A DNA stretch of 64,000 bases from Adenophora triphylla var. japonica (Eukaryota > Streptophyta > Magnoliopsida > Asterales > Campanulaceae): positions 372,001 to 436,000 of the forward strand of contig JAFEMH010001453.1 in NCBI GenBank assembly GCA_022495995.1, written 5' to 3'. The notes beneath the pieces are model-generated. The model did no database searches, was not told the DNA's origin, and saw nothing but the letters and a program-made list of their open reading frames with translations. The number at the start of each line of letters is the position of its first letter. Positions within the stretch are counted from its first letter, which is position 1. Positions 44,668 through 57,693 of this stretch are shown here, one piece after another. The position numbers and the translations under genes were made by a program.

Positions 44668-44789
44668 GTGCAGGCAGGCGCCGTACGGACCACTTTGCAG
44701 CCTTAGTCAATTGACTTTCTTGCCCCTACAATCTTTGTCCTTGGCTGTCCAAAATCCATTCCCTGCAAATTTCATCCACTTTGGTCCCC

Positions 44790-45540
44790 AAAAGTACTTT
44801 CGGCCATCATCGTAAGCTTTGAATCCTTTCCCGACAGCCATCGTAAGCCCGGATCTCGCCCCAACTAAGTGGCAAAGTACATTCAGCCGTCATCATAAGC
44901 CCGAATCCTTTCCTGGCAGCCATTGTAAGCCCGGATCTCGCCCCAACTGAGTGGCAAAGTACTTTCGGCCGTCATCGTAAGCCCAAATTCTTTTCCCCGA
45001 CAGTCATCGTAAGCCCGGATCTGGCCCCAACTAAGTGGCAAAGTACTTTCGGCCGTCATCGTAAGCCCCAATCCTTTCCCGGCAGCCATCGTAAGCCCGG
45101 ATCTCGCCCCAACTAAGTGGAAAAGTACTTTTGGCCGTCATTGTAAGCCCAAATTATTTTCCCCGACAGCCATCGTAAGCCCGAATCTCGCCCCAACTAA
45201 GTGGCAAAGTACTTTCGACCGTCATCGTAAGCCCGAATTCTTTTCCCGGGCAGTCATCGTAAGCCCGAATCTCACCCCAACTAAGTGGAAAAGTACTTTC
45301 GGCCGTCATCGTAAGCCCAAACACCTTTCCCGGCAGCCATCGTAAGCTCTGATCTCGCCCCAACTAAGTGGCAAACTACTTTCGACCGTCATAGTAAGCC
45401 CAAATCCTTTCTCGGCCGTCATCGTAAGCCCGAATCCTTTTTTTCGGCCGTCATCGTAGCCCGAATCCTTTTCTCGGCCGCCATCGTAACCCCGAATTCT
45501 TTCCCTCGGCAGTAATCGTAAGCCCGAATTTTCCCCCAGT
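44790..45540. repeat. composite catcgtaagccc minisatellite, unit 2
   Basis: Copy of 31408-32150. It retains ggcagtcatcg and ccccagttaag where unit 1 reads ggcggtcatcg and cccgcttaag. Confidence 0.92.
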
Positions 45541-45896
45541 TAAGCAACAAAACATTTCCAACTAAGGAATCGCGAATGCCCCCGAGACCATCAAGTCTCG
45601 ACACTTACACAAAACAAATCAGTCTCACTTAGGTCCAGACGCCTTCAAACAGTCTCACTCAGGACGAACACCTCCAAATAGTTTCCCACAGGTCGAGGCC
45701 CCTCCAAATTGCCCTCACACTCGAACTACGATTAGGCTTGATTCCCACTCGGGATACGTAGGAATCATATCAAAGGGTTCAGCCATCCGACCAACATGGT
45801 CATTTCACTCTCCCTCCCGACAAGCGATCAAGATTGGGATTATTATTTTTATCGACGACCCCACTTTCTTCATAAGTGACGTCGCCGAGGGGCTTC

Positions 45897-47149
45897 TGTA
45901 AGTACCCCAATCTAGACCGCTCTCCATTCGAGCACGCAGAAAGGACACCGAGGGTACACTTCCCCGCGATCCCGAAGTCCCAAGGCTTCCGAGGACCAAA
46001 CGAACTAAGCCAAACCAAGGAAGGACCTTTCAGGCATTTAAAAAATTTAAAGTCTTCTGCAAGAATGGCACAAAAGTCAAAAAAGACTGACATATTAAAG
46101 TCAGAGCCGTGCAGATCTCTTTGTTGCATGGTTTGTCCGTACAGACCACCTTGTTAACACGTCACATGACACAAAAGTCAAGAAGTCTGATTGATTAAAG
46201 TCAGAACCGTGCAGACAAAATGAGTGATTAATGTCTAGTCCGTGTGGACCACTTTGTCCAGACTCACCCTATAAATACTGGCCTCCTGCAGCAGCTTCAT
46301 TTTCATAACAAAAACATCAATAAACATCACAAATATCATCCCCCTCTCATTCCAAGCCATTTTGAGCCGTTCTGGTCCATCCCGGTCAAATCCTGACACA
46401 AAATAACCCCCATTCATCCTCAATCAATCCCCATTGATCCACACTCACTCATAAACACCAACAACGACTCAAAAATGGCAAAAATCCGCGAGTTCAGCAA
46501 GAGCGAAATGAGAGTTAATTAGGGGAGGTTCTGCCCAAGTGAGCAGAATTTCTCTCCTCTTTAAACCACCACAAATCAACCACATTCCCCCGAGGAAGAT
46601 AGAAAGAAATCAACATTGGTGAGATCTCCTTCCGAACCCCAAATAAACTGCTTTAATTTCCGAGTCTTTAAATATTACTTTATAAATGCATCGTTTATAA
46701 CGTAATCTTTACTCACTACATATAGACCCAAACCATCTAAATGATCCTAAAAGATCTTTCATGCACAATGTGCACAAAAATGGAGGTATGACGGGGATAG
46801 TGGTTTATTCCTGTTCTGTGTATTATCCTTTCATTTAGATATATTTTATTTTTTAAAACAAACACACACACACACACACACACACACAATTTTCAAAGAA
46901 GGGTTTAGAAAGACTCATAAATATGAGGCGTTTCGGGTGAGTACAAAAATCTCTTCCAGAGGCGTAACCTAACCTCCGAACTCAAAATCTCATCACACAA
47001 CAAAAAAACCTTTTTTTCAATATTTTGGGCATAATCAAAACGGCTTGGGGACCCTCTCTTTTCAAAGAAACTCATTTGTCCCATCTTTGAAATAAAAGCT
47101 GCCCAAGCCTCCCTCGCGGGGGCGGGCGCCGCCGGATCGGATAATTTCA
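45897..47149 (+). repeat. Tat-type LTR, unit 2
   Basis: Copy of 32504-33749, here with the intact start ttctgtaagtacccc. A (CA)n run at 46860-46888 is longer than in unit 1. Confidence 0.65.
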
Positions 47150-47266
47150 ATTATTGTTCTGAAAAATGATGCTCCCTGTCCTATTTTTATGTAAGACGTT
47201 CTCAAGTCAACTTGAGATTGGTTCCGGCCTTAATTTTTAAACATGACGCGAAATCGCTATTAATAC

Positions 47267-47951
47267 TAGGGGTGGACATGGTTCGGTTTGGTTCGGTTTG
47301 GAAGGAATTTGGAGACCAAACCGCTAGTACTCGATTTGGGAAAATCCCAAACCAAACCGAACCATAGAAAATTTCAAACCAAACCAAACCAAACCACCTC
47401 GGTTTGGTTCGGTTCGGTCTCAAACCACGGTTTCATAAACGGTTCAAACCGTAGTCCGAACTGCGATCTAGACTGCTATCCGAACTACAAACATGTCCAA
47501 CTAAAAGCGTTGCTCTTTACATATTTTTTTTATCAAACTAGCAATCATATATATTAAACATAAAACACAAATACTACTATCCAAATAGGAATGAGTTTTA
47601 GTAAACTGAAAGTTCATTGTTCTAACAAGTACAACAAAAGAAATCATCTCAAAACAAAGGGATTTGGGAGGACTTTGAAAGGAAGGGATCTGATGAAGTT
47701 TTTTGGTGATAGAGAGAGAAAGAAGAGAGAAGAGAGAAACAAACTGAGAAAGAAGATATGAAAAATGAGGAGGCAGTTTGAGTTAAGGAGTTTCAATCTA
47801 GGGTTTTTTAAATCAGTGGTTGTGATTCATCTTTAATTTTTAATGAACGGCTAGGATTTCGGTTCAAGAATTTCATGGTTCGGTTCCGTGGTTTGATTTC
47901 ACGGTTCTAAACCGCGATTCGGTCTGAATCGGTTTGGTTTGGTTCGGTTTG
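47267..47951. mobile_element. hAT-type element truncated by the deletion, unit 2
   Basis: Left end and interior as at 33867, cut within the right subterminal ggttcggtttg repeat, where copia sequence follows. Confidence 0.92.
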
Positions 47952-49247
47952 AAAACGTCCAATTATAGAGACTTTTCATGAAGTAAATAAATCTATCCAT
48001 AACGAGAGTAATCATCTATGAACGTAATGAAATATTGTTGACCATTCCATGAAGGGATAGTGAATGGTCCACAAATATTCGTATGAATTAGTTCTAAGAT
48101 GTTTGTTGCTCTCAAGGATTCTTTCCCTTTAGTGTTTGTAAACATTCCTTTAAGGCATTCAATACAAAAGTTTTGATCCGGAATATCAAGTTTGTTTAAG
48201 ATTCTCTCTGACACAAGCTTATCAATTATCCTTTTGGAGATATGACCCAAACGCCTATGCCATAAGGTATAAGAATTTTCGCTTGATAACTTTTGTTTAG
48301 TGCCTTTAGTTTGGTTTCATTAATATGAGACTCATTTAATGACTTGACTGTGTCAAGTAAATAAAGATTATCACTATATGATAAAGTACTAGTACCAACA
48401 ATTTTGGAATTGAAATAAAGATCACACTTGTTATTACCAAACGAACAGGAATAACATTTCTTGTCCAAAAATGTGATTGAGATCAAATTCCGCTTAAAGG
48501 ATGTTACAATGAATGTATTATTTAATACAAAATAATATCTAGTACTTAATAATAATCTAAAGGTCCCTATGCCTATTACTTCAACCAGATTCCCAGCTCT
48601 CATATAGATTTATTTCTCATCTTTGCTAGGGCTTCGGTAATTCAGGCAACCCTGCATAGACATACTTATGTGAGTTGTTGCACCAGAATCCAACCACCAT
48701 GTATATGTAGGAATTGAAACCAAATTTTCCCGTGTACAAACAAGGCCAAATGACATACCTTTCTTAACACGCCAAGCATGATAATTAGGGCAGTCGTCGT
48801 TCTTCATGTGAGTAGGGTCCTTACAAAAGAAGCACTTCTTAACTTTTTGATCATTGGATTATCCCTTATGCTTCTTGTTTGCTACCACAATTTCCTTCTC
48901 TTTTCTCTTAGTCCCATGAGAAGAGGTGGATGCTAAGTGAGCACTCTCCGGTTTAAGTTGTTTCATTCTATCTTCCGCTTGTGTCACATGTGAAATTAAT
49001 TCATTAATATTCCACATGCCCTTTTGACAATTATAGGTCACTTCAAAATGATCAAACTGAGGAGGAAGAGAGATCAAAACCAAGTGCACGAGTAAATCTT
49101 TCGAAATCTCTAACTTATGTTATTAACACTCTATGAATGAATTAGAGTGATTAAACATCAAAACATAATGAATTCAACATAAAGTAAAGCAAAATATGCT
49201 ATCATGAACTCAAACTTATTCAAGAACATGAACAGGCTCTGATACCA
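47952..49247 (-). pseudogene. pol: minus-strand copia gag to integrase fragment, unit 2
   Basis: Equivalent to 38707-40002: primer site, gag C-terminus, knuckle, protease (WWLDSGATTHIS), pre-integrase and the start of the integrase core up to FIDDYSRYG. Everything 3' of that was removed by the 4.1-kb deletion. The protease has the usual THIS where unit 1 has TYIS. Confidence 0.9.
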
Positions 49248-49249
49248 AT

Positions 49250-50146
49250 TGTTGAAACATTTCTATTCCGTTAAGCCCAAGTCGTACTCATGTCTTGAAG
49301 AAGTATGAGAAAAGAAATGGAGGCGAAAGCGTAGTATACCCGATGAATCTATTTGTCTTGATGTTTTGAAGAGAAGAAGAATAAAAAAGGAGGGAGATGA
49401 AATCTTCTAAATGATAAATGCCTTCTCTTTTTACTCAGATTTTATGGAGAGAGTATATGAAAAATTAAGTAAGTATCTAGGCTGATGGAAGCCTTATCAT
49501 ATATAATATATATAGCAAAACTATTTAGAGGCTTCAGAAAAGGTCACGTCAAAGGCCACGTCAGCAATTCAATTTTCAACTCATTTTTATTTCAAGTAAG
49601 ACTTGATTAAGGGCATTATTGTAATATTATTAGTTAAAGTTAATTTGCAATTTAAAATAAAAATTCCTCCTTAATTAGAAGTTGATTGATTTAATCAGTT
49701 TTGAAATTTTGAAAACTAATGATTACCTAAATTTAAGCACAATTTTTGAATAATTCAAACTCTTTAGGTGATAATTGTGGAGATATAATTATTAGTAATT
49801 TTCGAAATTTAAAATAATTAGTAATTTTTGAAATTAAAAATAGATACCAGACTAAATTTCAATTTAACCATAAATTTCAATTTAAAATAATTAGTAATTT
49901 TCGAAATTTAAAAGACATGCCAGAATAAATTTCAATTGAACCATAAATTTCGTATACAGTTTCTAGAAATCAATAGAAATTCGAAATTTAAAATAATTAG
50001 TAATTTTTGAAAATTTAAAATAATTAGTAATTTTCAAAATTTAAAAGAGATGCCAGAATAAATTACAATTTAACCATAAATTTCGTATACAGTTTCTAGA
50101 AATCAATAGAAAATCGAATTATTTGAAAATAAAAAGTATTATTCAT
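49250..50146. repeat. copia LTR and AT-rich repeats, unit 2
   Basis: Copy of 40005-40900: LTR end at 49250, TATA-like tract near 49500, then the aattagtaatttt repeats (49795-50090). No gene. Confidence 0.6.
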
Positions 50147-51228
50147 TTAACTTCTATCTAAAATTCAAACTTGGATGGATAAGTGATGATTTTAGATGAT
50201 ATAAGAAATCCTCTTTGATATCATATGATCATTACCTGCTTGAAGAATCAGAAAGGAAATAAGTCTCCACTGACCTGGGACAAGGAGTATATGATTTGTT
50301 ATTTTATTTTTATTTATTTTTAGACTGTTGTTAAATTATTAACATTATCTAAATATATGTTCATTAATATTTGAGTTTTAGATTATACAAATGTATAGAT
50401 CATCTATGAAAAGAAAAACGCATCTTACTGATGTGGACAACGATTCCATTAATTTATCGCAACGATCTTCTCAATGATTACCATTGGCGGATATTTCTAA
50501 TGGTAATTTTATTATTTACTTTATTATTATTTTAGCATATCCATTAATATCATGTGTATAAAATTAAATTATAAGAATGTATGATTTTATATTTATTTTT
50601 TTACTATCATTTTAAATGAATTTATTTTTATTTTTAGTGGACTTATCATCGGGTAGTCATTTGATTTCACCGAGTAATCATCAAAGTTATATTACGGCTC
50701 AAGGTAATATGTTATTGAATTTTGTCAATTTTGAAGTATTTTCATTATAAAGACAAATTCTAAAAAAAATAAATTATTTATATATATATATATAATGTGA
50801 TTTTTTTTATATAAATTTGTTAATTAATTTAGATCGAAGATAATAATACTTGATATACAGGTATTGGTGTGAACCATACAAATGAAAATCTTACTCCTAA
50901 TTCAAGTCACGACCGTGGATCTATATGTATGATTTTCTTTGTTAATTTACAATATTTTTCCTATTTTTTTTATTTTTAATTTCTTCATAATCTTTTATTA
51001 AAGAATAATTAATTTTCTTATTCAGCTAAATTTACGAGCATAGCATCAAGTGTACATAACACTTTCCACGGCACGCTCCTTGAGCCAAAAAAAATTGGAT
51101 GACCGAGAAAAACTATTTCTTCTTCTTTGGATTCTATTACGACAAATTTGTTAAAAGACGGTGAGAAAAGAAAAATCGGGAGACCAAGAAAGGTAGCTGC
51201 TTCTATTTTGGAATCTTCAAAGATAAAT
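50147..51228 (+). pseudogene. AT-hook gene segment a (degraded duplicate), unit 2
   Basis: Exons 1-4 with ATG at 50391. Exon 1 has TGA (ctcaatgattacc), and the first AT-hook reads attggatgaccg with TGA in place of CGA. Homopolymers are intact here, so the two CGA-to-TGA changes stand alone as the decay of this segment. Confidence 0.78.
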
Positions 51229-51480
51229 TTAACTTCTATCTAAAATTCAAACTTGGATGGATAAGTGATGATTTTAGATGATATCAATGAAATCCTCTTT
51301 GATATCATATGATCATTACCTGCTTGAAGAATCAGAAAGGAAATAAGTCTCCACCGAAATTTGGGACGGAGGGAGTATATGATTTGTTATTTTATTTTTA
51401 TTTATTTTTAGACTGTTGTTAAATTATTAACATTATCTAAATATATGTTCATTAATATTTGAGTTTTTTAGATTATACAA

Positions 51481-51860
51481 ATGTATAGATCATCTATGAA
51501 AAGAAAAACGCATCTTACTGATGTGGACAACGATTCCATTAATTTATCGCAACGATCTTCTCAACGATTACCATTGGCAGATATTTCTAATGGTAATTTT
51601 ATTATTTACTTTATTATTATTTTAGCATATCCATTAATATCATGTGTATAAAATTAAATTATAAGAATGCATAATTTTATATTTATTTTTTTACTATCAT
51701 TTTAAATGAATTTATTTTTATTTTTAGTGGACTTATCATCGGATAGTCATTTGATTTCACCGAGTAATCATCAAAGTTGTATTACGGCTCAAGGTAATAT
51801 GTTATTGAATTTTGTCAATTTTGAAGTATTTTCATTATAAAGACAAATTCTAAAAAAATT

Positions 51861-51897
<37 letters not shown>

Positions 51898-52552
51898 TAT
51901 ATATACATATATATATATATAATGTGATTTTTTTTATATAAATTTGTTAATTAATTTAGATCTAAGATAATAATACTTGATATACAGGTATTGGTGTGAA
52001 CCATACAAATGAAAATCTTACTCCTTATTCATGTCACGACCGTGGATCTATATGTATGATTTTCTTTGTTAATTTACAATATTTTTCCTATTTTATTTTT
52101 ATTTTTAATTTCTTAATAATCTTTTATTAAAGAATAATTATTTTTCTTATTCAGCTAAATTTACGAGCATAGCATCAAGTGTACATAACACTTTTCACGG
52201 CACGCTCCTTGAGCCAAAAAAAATTGGACGACCGAGAAAAACTATTTCTTCTTCTTTGAATTCTATTACGACAAATTTGTTAAAAGACGGTGAGAAAAGA
52301 AAAATCGGGAGGCCAAGAAAGGTAGCTGCTTCTATTTTGGAATCTTCAAAGATAAATTTGGATGTTGATGGATTCAGTTCTGCAATTGAAGTTGAATTAA
52401 TGAAAAACAGTCATATATCTGGTAAGTTATATGTTTGATTTATTAGTCAACTATATATTTTAAAGAGCTAAAATAAATATATTAATCGTTCTCAACATTC
52501 TTTTGACATTGTAGGAACAGATAATGTAACAGTAGCAAATAATACAACATTA
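51481..52552 (+). CDS. AT-hook protein N-terminus, possibly Helitron-like, unit 2
   Basis: Five exons with canonical GT-AG introns give one open frame: 51481-51592, 51728-51793, 51988-52053, 52155-52421, 52515-52552. Every junction is in phase 1. Exon 1 starts MYRSSMKRKTHLTDVD and contains RLPLADISN, a phrase like the P-L-x-D-I-[ST]-N of plant Helitron protein N-termini. Exon 4 holds two AT-hooks, KKIGRPRKT and KRKIGRPRKV, which bind the minor groove of AT-rich DNA. The frame is cut at the block junction after NVTVANNTT, so no helicase or Rep domain is seen and no stop is reached before LTR sequence. It could also be another AT-hook gene; the Helitron link is an inference from one short motif. 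The upstream duplicate (segment a) is decayed. Confidence 0.6.
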
Positions 52553-53019
52553 TTACCTTCCACCTTAGTAATAATTGTCCCATGATCAACAATCCCCCAA
52601 GGATGAACGTTGGTTAGTGCACCTTCCGAGGGCCTAACTCAAAGGTTCTATGGTGTGATCATCAATTAATTCTTTCTCTCCCCTCCTCCTTATGAATGAT
52701 CCCATTTCTTCTATCTATTCCTGTAAACACCGCACACAACCAACACCCCACATGCTAGAAAGACCGATTCGTCGGGCAATAGGAGTGATAACGTTTCTTC
52801 TTCTGTTGTAACTTGACCCCCGAACCCAATTAACTGTTTAGCCTTTTTTCAAAGCTTTGAGCTATATCAAAGTGGCGTGGCGACTCTCAAAATTAAACTA
52901 ATATTTTAATATGGTTTAAAGCGAGTGTCACTAAATGAACATCCCATTTCGATCCGACATTATATGATTAATTATTTCAAACTTCCAAATGCGCGTTGCA
53001 TCGGGACGGGGTATTCACA
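52553..53019 (+). repeat. partial Ogre LTR, unit 3
   Basis: Same 467-base LTR end as at 43305-43771. Confidence 0.92.
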
Positions 53020-53561
53020 AAAACACGGCACATTTCAAAAAAGACCGTCACAAAACACGGCGCAGTTCAAAAGTCCGTCACAAAACACGTCACATTCACA
53101 ACAGAAGACTGTCACAAAACACGACACATTTCAAAAAAGTCCGTCACAAAACACAACACATTGAAAAAGAGTCCGTTCCAACACGACACATTTTATTTCA
53201 AAAAGGCCCCGTTTTCACACGGCACATCCTATCCCAAAAAATCCGTTCCAAGCAAATTTTTCCGACACCCACAAAAGTTCAATGCTCAACAGTGCATACA
53301 AAAAAACACCATCAAAGTACAAGCCATTCAAGCATGCAAAAAACCCATTTCAAATGAGACACTTTATTTTCACAAATCAAAGTTAAATTTTCGACAAAAA
53401 TTACATACCCATGATCCATACACATTCAATTTCAACAATCCATCATCAGTTTCATAAAATAAGCATGGCAACAACAAAATCCACAAAATGGCAAGAACCA
53501 AACCCTAGTTCTAGCATGTTATCAACCAAAGCAAAAATCAAAGACAAAATTTGATTCTTAC

Positions 53562-53880
53562 CTCCATTTTCGCTTTTCCCTTCGAATTGTGCGTATGCAC
53601 ATCTGGGTATAACTAATTCGAATTAATTGTAGAAGGTTTGTAGATGGAAAAATTCCTTTATAAATCCAATCTCCTCTCGATGGCTTCTTGGCCCCTTTGG
53701 TGACGATATCACCTATATTCTTTTGCCATATCGAAGGATTAACAAAAGGAAAGGTTTTCTTGGGTGAATCTTGGCTCAATAATGGCAGTTTCTCCTCTCT
53801 CTCTCTCTCCCCGGCGGCTGAATATTTAAGAAAGATGGTGGAATGACGACATTTGCAGTTTGAAACTGCTTTAAATAGTC
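53562..53880 (-). pseudogene. probable PMD 5' exon, unit 3
   Basis: Same frame and donor as in units 1 and 2 from MSQDSPKK on. One extra CT in the ctctctct tract at 53795-53808 shifts the upstream frame. Confidence 0.5.
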
Positions 53881-54034
53881 TGTCTCCCTCTCAGATCCGT
53901 GCGGACCACCTTGCAAGTGCAGGCAGGCGCCGTACGGACCACTTTGCAGCCTTAGTCAATTGACTTTCTTGCCCCTACAATCTTTGTCCTTGGCTGTCCA
54001 AAATCCATTCCCTGCAAATTTCATCCACTTTGGT

Positions 54035-54790
54035 CCCCAAAAGTACTTTCGGCCATCATCGTAAGCCTGAATCCTTTCCCGACAGCCATCGTAAGCCCGG
54101 ATCTCGCCCCAACTAAGTGGCAAAGTACATTCAGCCGTCATCATAAGCCCGAATCCTTTCCTGGCAGCCATTGTAAGCCCGGATCTCGCCCCAACTGAGT
54201 GGCAAAGTACTTTCGGCCGTCATCGTAAGCCCAAATTCTTTTCCCCGACAGTCATCGTAAGCCCGGATCTGGCCCCAACTAAGTGGCAAAGTACTTTCGG
54301 CCGTCATCGTAAGCCCCAATCCTTTCCCGGCAGCCATCGTAAGCCCGGATCTCGCCCCAACTAAGTGGAAAAGTAATTTTGGCCGTCATTGTAAGCCTAA
54401 ATTATTTTCCCCGACAGCCATCGTAAGCCCGAATCTCGCCCCAACTAAGTGGCAAAGTACTTTCGACCGTCATCGTAAGCCCGAATTCTTTTCCCGGGCA
54501 GTCATCGTAAGCCCGAATCTCACCCCAACTAAGTGGAAAAGTACTTTCGGCCGTCATCGTAAGCCCAAACACCTTTCCCGGCAGCCATCGTAAGCTCTGA
54601 TCTCGCCCCAACTAAGTGGCAAACTACTTTCGACCGTCATAGTAAGCCCAAATCCTTTCTCGGCCGTCATCGTAAGCCCGAATCCTTTTTTTCGGCCGTC
54701 ATCGTAGCCCGAATCCTTTTCTCGGCCGCCATCGTAAGCCCGAATTCTTTCCCTCGGCAGTAATCGTAAGCCTGAATTTTCTCCCAGTTA
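54035..54790. repeat. composite catcgtaagccc minisatellite, unit 3
   Basis: Copy of 44790-45540 with only scattered base differences. Confidence 0.92.
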
Positions 54791-55144
54791 AGCAACAAAA
54801 CATTTCCAACTAAGGAATCGCGAATGCCCCCGAGACCATCAAGTCTCGACACTTACACAAAACAAATCAGTCTCACTTAGGTCCAGACGCCTTCAAACAG
54901 TCTCACTCAGGACGAACACCTCCAAATAGTTTCACACAGGTCGAGGCCCCTCCAAATTTCCCTCACACTCGAACTACGATTAGGCTTGATTCCCACTCGG
55001 GATACGTAGGAATCATATCAAAGGGTTCAGCCATCCGACCAACATGGTCATTTCACTCTCCCTCCCGACAAGCGATCAAGATTGGGATTATTATTTTTAT
55101 CGACGATCCCACTTTCTTCATAAGTGACGTCGCCGAGGGGCTTC

Positions 55145-56388
55145 TGTAAGTACCCCAATCTAGACCGCTCTCCATTCGAGCACGCAGAAAGGACACCGAG
55201 GGTACACTTCCCCGCGATCCCGAAGTCCCAAGGCTTCCGAGGACCAAACGAACTAAGCCAAACCAAGGAAGGACCTTTCAGGCATTTAAAAAATTTAAAG
55301 TCTTCTGCAAGAATGGCACAAAAGTCAAAAAGACTGACATATTAAAGTCAGAGCCGTGCAGATCTCTTTGTTGCATGGTTTGTCCGTACAGACCACCTTG
55401 TTAACACGTCACATGACACAAAAGTCAAGAAGTCTGATTGATTAAAGTCAGAACCGTGCAGACAAAATGAGTGATTAATGTCTAGTCCGTGTGGACCACT
55501 TTGTCCAGACTCACCCTATAAATACTGGCCTCCTGCAGCAGCTTCATTTTCATAACAAAAACATCAATAAACATCACAAATATCATCCCCCTCTCATTCC
55601 AAGCCATTTCGAGCCGTTCTGGTCCATCCCGGTCAAATCCTGACACAAAATAACCCCCATTCATCCTCAATCAATCCCCATTGATCCACACTCACTCATA
55701 AACACCAACAACGACTCAAAAATGGCAAAAATCCGCGAGTTCAGCAAGAGCGAAATGAGAGTTAATTAGGGGAGGTTCTGCCCAAGTGAGCAGAATTTCT
55801 CTCCTCTTTAAACCACCACAAATCAACCACATTCCCCCGAGGAAGATAGAAAGAAATCAACATTGGTGAGATCTCCTTCCGAACCCCAAATAAACTGCTT
55901 TAATTTCCGAGTCTTTAAATATTACTTTATAAATGCATCGTTTATAACGTAATCTTTACTCACTACATATAGACCCAAACCATCTAAATGATCCTAAAAG
56001 ATCTTTCATGCACAATGTGCACAAAAATGGAGGTATGACGGGGATAGTGGTTTATTCTGTTACGTGTATTATCCTTTCATTTAGATATATTTTATTTTTA
56101 AAAACAAACACACACACACACACACACACACAATTTTCAAAGAAGGGTTTAGAAAGACTCATAAATATGAGGCGTTTCGGGTGAGTACAAAAATCTCTTC
56201 CAGAGCGTAACCTAACCTCCGAACTCAAAATCTCATCACACAACAAAAAACCTTTTTTTCAATATTTTGGGCATAATCAAAACGGCTTGGGGACCCTCTC
56301 TTTTCAAAGAAACTCATTTGTCCCATCTTTGAAATAAAAGCTGCCCAAGCCTCCCTCGCGGGCGGCGCCGCCGGATCGGATAATTTCA
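55145..56388 (+). repeat. Tat-type LTR, unit 3
   Basis: Copy of 45897-47149. At 56056 it reads attctgttacgtg where units 1 and 2 read attcctgttctgtg. Confidence 0.65.
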
Positions 56389-56505
56389 ATTATTGTTCTG
56401 AAAAATGATGCTCCCTGTCCTATTTTTATGTAAGACGTTCTCAAGTCAACTTGAGATTGGTTCCGGCCTTAATTTTTAAACATGACGCGAAATCGCTATT
56501 AATAC

Positions 56506-57352
56506 TAGGGGTGGACATGGTTCGGTTTGGTTCGGTTTGGAAGGAATTTGGAGACCAAACCGCTAGTACTCGATTTGGGAAAATCCCAAACCAAACCGAA
56601 CCATAGAAAATTTCAAACCAAACCAAACCAAACCACCTCGGTTTGGTTCGGTTCGGTCTCAAACCACGGTTTCATAAACGGTTCAAACCGTAGTCCGAAC
56701 TGCGATCTAGACTGCTATCCGAACTACAAACATGTCCAACTAAAAGCGTTGCTCTTTACATATTTTTTTTATCAAACTAGCAATCATATATATTAAACAT
56801 AAAACACAAATACTACTATCCAAATAGGAATGAGTTTTAGTAAACTGAAAGTTCATTGTTCTAACAAGTACAACAAAAGAAATCATCTCAAAACAAAGGG
56901 ATTTGGGAGGACTTTGAAAGGAAGGGATCTGATGAAGTTTTTTGGTGATAGAGAGAGAAAGAAGAGAGAAGAGAGAAACAAACTGAGAAAGAAGATATGA
57001 AAAATGAGGAGGCAGTTTGAGTTAAGGAGTTTCAATCTAGGGTTTTTTAAATCAGTGGTTGTGATTCATCTTTAATTTTTAATGAACGGCTAGGATTTCG
57101 GTTCAAGAATTTCATGGTTCGGTTCCGTGGTTTGATTTCACGGTTCTAAACCGCGATTCGGTCTGAATCGGTTTGGTTTGGTTCGGTTTGGTTCGGTTTT
57201 GAGGTTCCAGACTGCGAGCTGAACCGAACCACACGGTTTATTAAATTTTCAAACCAAGCTAAACCATTTATAGAAAAAAACCAAACCAAACTGCGTGGTT
57301 TGGTTCGGTTCGATCTCAAACCGCGGTTTGAACCGAACCATGTCCACCCCTA
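56506..57352. mobile_element. hAT-type element, unit 3
   Basis: Full-length copy of 33867-34715 with both attaatac target duplications. Confidence 0.93.
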
Positions 57353-57693
57353 ATTAATACTAATAGTTGTCTAGATCAGTATTATCTGTGGATGCTATTG
57401 TAGCACCAGGTTGCCTTATATTTATCAGTTTTTGATTTATCCATAATACACCTTTCAAATCAAGTCAACTTCTTATAGATCGATTCCAATTTTTTCCATA
57501 GAGATCACATGTGCTGCAGAATATTATTAATGGAAATCTAATCAAAGTCCATGGACAGGCTTTGAGGAGATTAAAGAACTAGAAACTGTTGGCAAAATTA
57601 ATTGCTCATATAATTCATTATATATCTTCCCATGACTTTTAAATCTTGGTGAATCAATCAGTGTACTCATCTTCGAAATAGAAATCAGTCAGA

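Larger units (their letters stand above)
43305..52552. repeat. tandem block, unit 2 (9.2 kb, internally deleted)
   Basis: Second copy of the block. It matches unit 1 base for base over most of its length but lacks 34553-38706 of unit 1: at 47951 ...ggttcggtttg joins directly to aaaacgtccaatt. So the hAT right end, SABATH relic, copia RT and Mutator MITE are missing. The join has a ttg microhomology. Confidence 0.93.
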
